Part shown: one piece after another, positions 62,216-64,000 of the stretch
How the letters are laid out: the number at the start of each line of letters is the position of its first letter
Numbering within the stretch: position 1 is the first letter of the stretch
DNA from: a virus
DNA length: 64,000 nucleotides
IMG/VR virus record: IMGVR_UViG_3300033143_005712
Coordinates: 1 to 64,000 of that record
Direction: 5' to 3' (one strand)
The notes under the pieces: model-generated
Database searches by the model: none
Seen by the model: the letters and a program-made list of their open reading frames with translations, nothing else
Told to the model about the DNA's origin: nothing
Made by a program: the position numbers and the translations under genes

Positions 62216-63303
62216 TCAAGATATAAATATCCACTATGTTCTTTTACAAGTTTATCTTGTTCAAATCCATTTTCAAGATACCACTTATAAAGTTTAATGC
62301 CTTCCATGAAACCATGAATAGGTTTATGATATATTTCTTGAAAATATTCATCAGTATCTTTATCATCATAAAGTCTACTGTATCCTTCAGCTCTTCCATA
62401 TCTTCCTATACTTATAAAATCACCAGAAGTTTCAAACAATAATGGATTTCCTTGTTGGATAGTACTTTCTACTACAAAGATAAAAGGATTAATTGTATAT
62501 CCTTCAAAATGTACTGTTAAAGCTTCAGTATAAAATGCAGCCTGAATATCATATCTCATTCTGCGTGCCTGAATATCAAAGTTTATAGTGTAATCTCCCA
62601 TAGTTTTTAAGTCGTAGGGAATGACTATTTTTTCCGTATGATTGACAATAACAATGTCTAACAATGCCTTACATAATATTTCTCCAATGAAGAAATATAC
62701 TGGAAATTGATAAAGAATATCAATATCTTTATTTATAGACTCTTTGAACAAAAACTTTGTTCTTATATTTGTGGAAAGTGATTCCACTATTTCGTTTATT
62801 GTATGCATTTCATCGGGTGATACCAATTGTTTACCATAATTCATACAAAGTGAGTCAAAATAATCTTGACCATTTTTAATTACATTAGCTATCATTGTTT
62901 TACTAACCCATGCAGATTGGAATCCTTCGGCAGCAGCACTGTCAAGGATAATCTGGCTTTCAACACTCATTCCGAGTGTAGAGTGTCTGATTTGCTCAGT
63001 ATCTTTCTCTATAATATACGTATCGAAAATACGATGAATTACAGACATGAGCTTTGGGCCGGGTTTGTCAACGGTAAGTACCGCAAATTGTTCATCAAAT
63101 TCTTTTCTTGTTTGAGTCAATAAAATATCAACTCCGTTTCCTATAATAAAATGTCCTTTTTCTTCATAATATAAATCCTTTTCATCCTTTTCTTTATTGA
63201 AGACATCCATCCCTTTCAGGATAAGCTTGATTTTACTCTGTGACAAATGTTGTGTGTCTTCGAAATAATCATCTATCAAAGCTTGTGGTGTTCTCTTAAT
63301 CAT
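62197..63303 (-). CDS. PD-(D/E)XK exonuclease-type protein
   Basis: This is 368 aa from ATG 63303, chosen because it lies 13 nt after the previous stop; a longer reading from 63384 would run into the zinc-ribbon gene. The nuclease motif reads D216 (LLDIVIV), D231-L-K233 (PYDLKTMG), followed by Gln in a helix (RRMRYDIQAAFYTEAL). The N-terminal half has HLSQSKIKLILKG and GNGVDILL patterns like the RecE/Cas4-type exonucleases. A role in recombination or DNA end processing during replication is likely from family and operon. Confidence 0.75.
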   Translation of the reverse strand: MIKRTPQALIDDYFEDTQHLSQSKIKLILKGMDVFNKEKDEKDLYYEEKGHFIIGNGVDILLTQTRKEFDEQFAVLTVDKPGPKLMSVIHRIFDTYIIEKDTEQIRHSTLGMSVESQIILDSAAAEGFQSAWVSKTMIANVIKNGQDYFDSLCMNYGKQLVSPDEMHTINEIVESLSTNIRTKFLFKESINKDIDILYQFPVYFFIGEILCKALLDIVIVNHTEKIVIPYDLKTMGDYTINFDIQARRMRYDIQAAFYTEALTVHFEGYTINPFIFVVESTIQQGNPLLFETSGDFISIGRYGRAEGYSRLYDDKDTDEYFQEIYHKPIHGFMEGIKLYKWYLENGFEQDKLVKEHSGYLYLEWNKVS

Positions 63304-63316
63304 AGGATTAGTGTTT

Positions 63317-63526
63317 TTAAATATAGAAATTCTGTTCAGGTAATTCTGAAAGAACATGACAGCCAATACTAAATCGCTCTTCATTCAATTCCTCCAGTGT
63401 ACGATAGTTGCTAATAATAATCATTGTAGAATAAAATCCACATTCAAGGCAATCTACAGTACCATCTGTTGATTCTTGGCAAGATTGTCCACAATTGGGA
63501 CAAGTGCCAGTTGTAATTCTACTCAT
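63317..63526 (-). CDS. Zinc-ribbon protein 3
   Basis: This 69-aa protein has a classic ribbon: C9/C12 (TCPNCGQ) and C26/C29 (DCLECGFYS), followed by a short helical tail (YRTLEELNEERF). It overlaps the resolvase-like gene by 8 nt. The ribbon resembles those of transcription factors or primase accessory proteins. The specific role is unknown. Confidence 0.65.
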   Translation of the reverse strand: MSRITTGTCPNCGQSCQESTDGTVDCLECGFYSTMIIISNYRTLEELNEERFSIGCHVLSELPEQNFYI

Positions 63527-63935
63527 CTTTCTTTATTAAACGTTTAAAGTCTTCCCAAGGTATGATAACTACTTCATCATACTTGGTGCGTTTTATACCA
63601 TGCCCTGTGGCTTTCTTTAAGATAACCATGTTAGGCTTAGAGTGTACTTCATTTTCTTCAGGAAATAGTTCAATAATTCTATTATTCATTTCCTTCAAAA
63701 CGAGTATTGGATTTAATCCTCTTTGTTTTCCTGCTTTCACTTGGACATTAAAAGGAATAAATACAAGGTCGATTCCTGCATCATCATGCAAACGAGATGC
63801 TTGTCTTGAGGTCTTACAAAAACTATAACCTAGGTCACGAAATTCAGATGCATAATAGCGTTCTGTTGAGTGACCTAGATTACGGTTGGTTTTACCATAA
63901 GACTTTTTCTGTTTATTCGTTGTCTGGTCTGGCAT
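63519..63935 (-). CDS. Holliday-junction-resolvase-like nuclease
   Basis: This is 138 aa from ATG 63935; an alternative start at 63959 adds eight residues. The PD-(D/E)XK pattern is complete. With the short start these are E25 (STERYY), D56 (AGIDLVFI) and Q65-V-K67 (NVQVKAGK). The size, basic N-terminus and GIDL...QVK spacing match archaeal Hjc-type and phage resolvases. It could resolve branched DNA before packaging. It overlaps the upstream partial gene by 23 nt. Confidence 0.7.
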   Translation of the reverse strand: MPDQTTNKQKKSYGKTNRNLGHSTERYYASEFRDLGYSFCKTSRQASRLHDDAGIDLVFIPFNVQVKAGKQRGLNPILVLKEMNNRIIELFPEENEVHSKPNMVILKKATGHGIKRTKYDEVVIIPWEDFKRLIKKDE

Positions 63936-64000
63936 AAGGTAAAATTTGTGATTCGTCATCTACGAAACCATAAGTGGCTGCGTTTTCTTCTACTGATACA
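63913..64000 (-). CDS. Partial CDS, C-terminal end only
   Basis: On the minus strand a frame open to the window edge ends at TAA (63913-63915). The visible 28 residues are acidic and polar (starting VSVEENAATYGFVDDE, ending PYARPDNE). The start and most of the gene lie outside the window, so no function can be given. The tight overlap with the nuclease gene shows it belongs to the same operon. Confidence 0.55.
   Translation of the reverse strand, partial: VSVEENAATYGFVDDESQILPYARPDNE

Overview
The window is a large part of a crAss-like phage genome (order Crassvirales), a tailed dsDNA phage predicted to infect Bacteroidales. The main support is a conserved array on one strand: large terminase, portal, acidic scaffold-like protein, major capsid protein, neck/ring proteins, an IHF-like protein, a 1693-aa muzzle-type tail protein, and then about 21 kb encoding three giant proteins. 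The first giant carries the DxDxD motif of a virion-packaged RNA polymerase. Host affinity is also suggested by TAnnTTTG-type promoter elements (the Bacteroidales primary sigma factor type) and by start sites that lack Shine-Dalgarno sequences. All three stop codons are used normally, so no stop recoding is needed. I saw no tRNA genes and no CRISPR array.

Layout. (1) 1-2.4 kb, minus strand: a sparse region of tiny genes. A 24-bp element occurs seven times in the same orientation. Most copies sit 29-47 nt upstream of a start codon, and each small unit ends in its own hairpin terminator. One unit has no credible ORF and may be a small RNA. (2) 2.5-6.06 kb, plus strand: a winged-helix regulator followed by thirteen small overlapping genes, including three extremely lysine-rich proteins, leading into the terminase. 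(3) 6.06-16.5 kb: terminase, portal, scaffold-like protein, capsid and associated virion proteins, with terminators after the capsid gene and after the 400-aa protein. (4) 16.5-25.4 kb: appendage or fibre genes, including four adjacent genes that share one ~55-residue N-terminal module; one of them carries leucine-rich repeats. (5) 25.4-27.1 kb: a lysis cassette (small membrane protein, holin-like protein, M15 peptidase, spanin-like protein). (6) 27.1-38.9 kb: a fibre-like protein, a PD-(D/E)XK nuclease, neck/ring proteins, the muzzle protein and two probable internal virion proteins. (7) 38.9-60.1 kb: the giant proteins: RNA polymerase; metallopeptidase + ASCH-like + SF1 helicase; and a 1697-aa protein with membrane segments. 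(8) 60.07-60.10 kb: a bidirectional terminator. (9) 60.1-64 kb, minus strand: a compact operon with three zinc-ribbon proteins and two PD-(D/E)XK nucleases, probably part of the replication/recombination module.

Inferred working model: the giant proteins are packaged and ejected with the DNA. The polymerase would transcribe early genes on entry, and the repeated 24-bp element at the left end is a candidate for its promoter. The metallopeptidase, helicase and membrane segments in the same cargo block could process the cargo and help DNA entry. The plus-strand operon would be expressed late, partly from host-type promoters at about 2460, 10715 and 27686.

The most striking local anomaly is the junction of the first two giant ORFs at about 50438. 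Reading continues sensibly only if one base is skipped (+1), which would give a ~5369-aa polyprotein. This is a programmed frameshift, a recent mutation or an assembly error.
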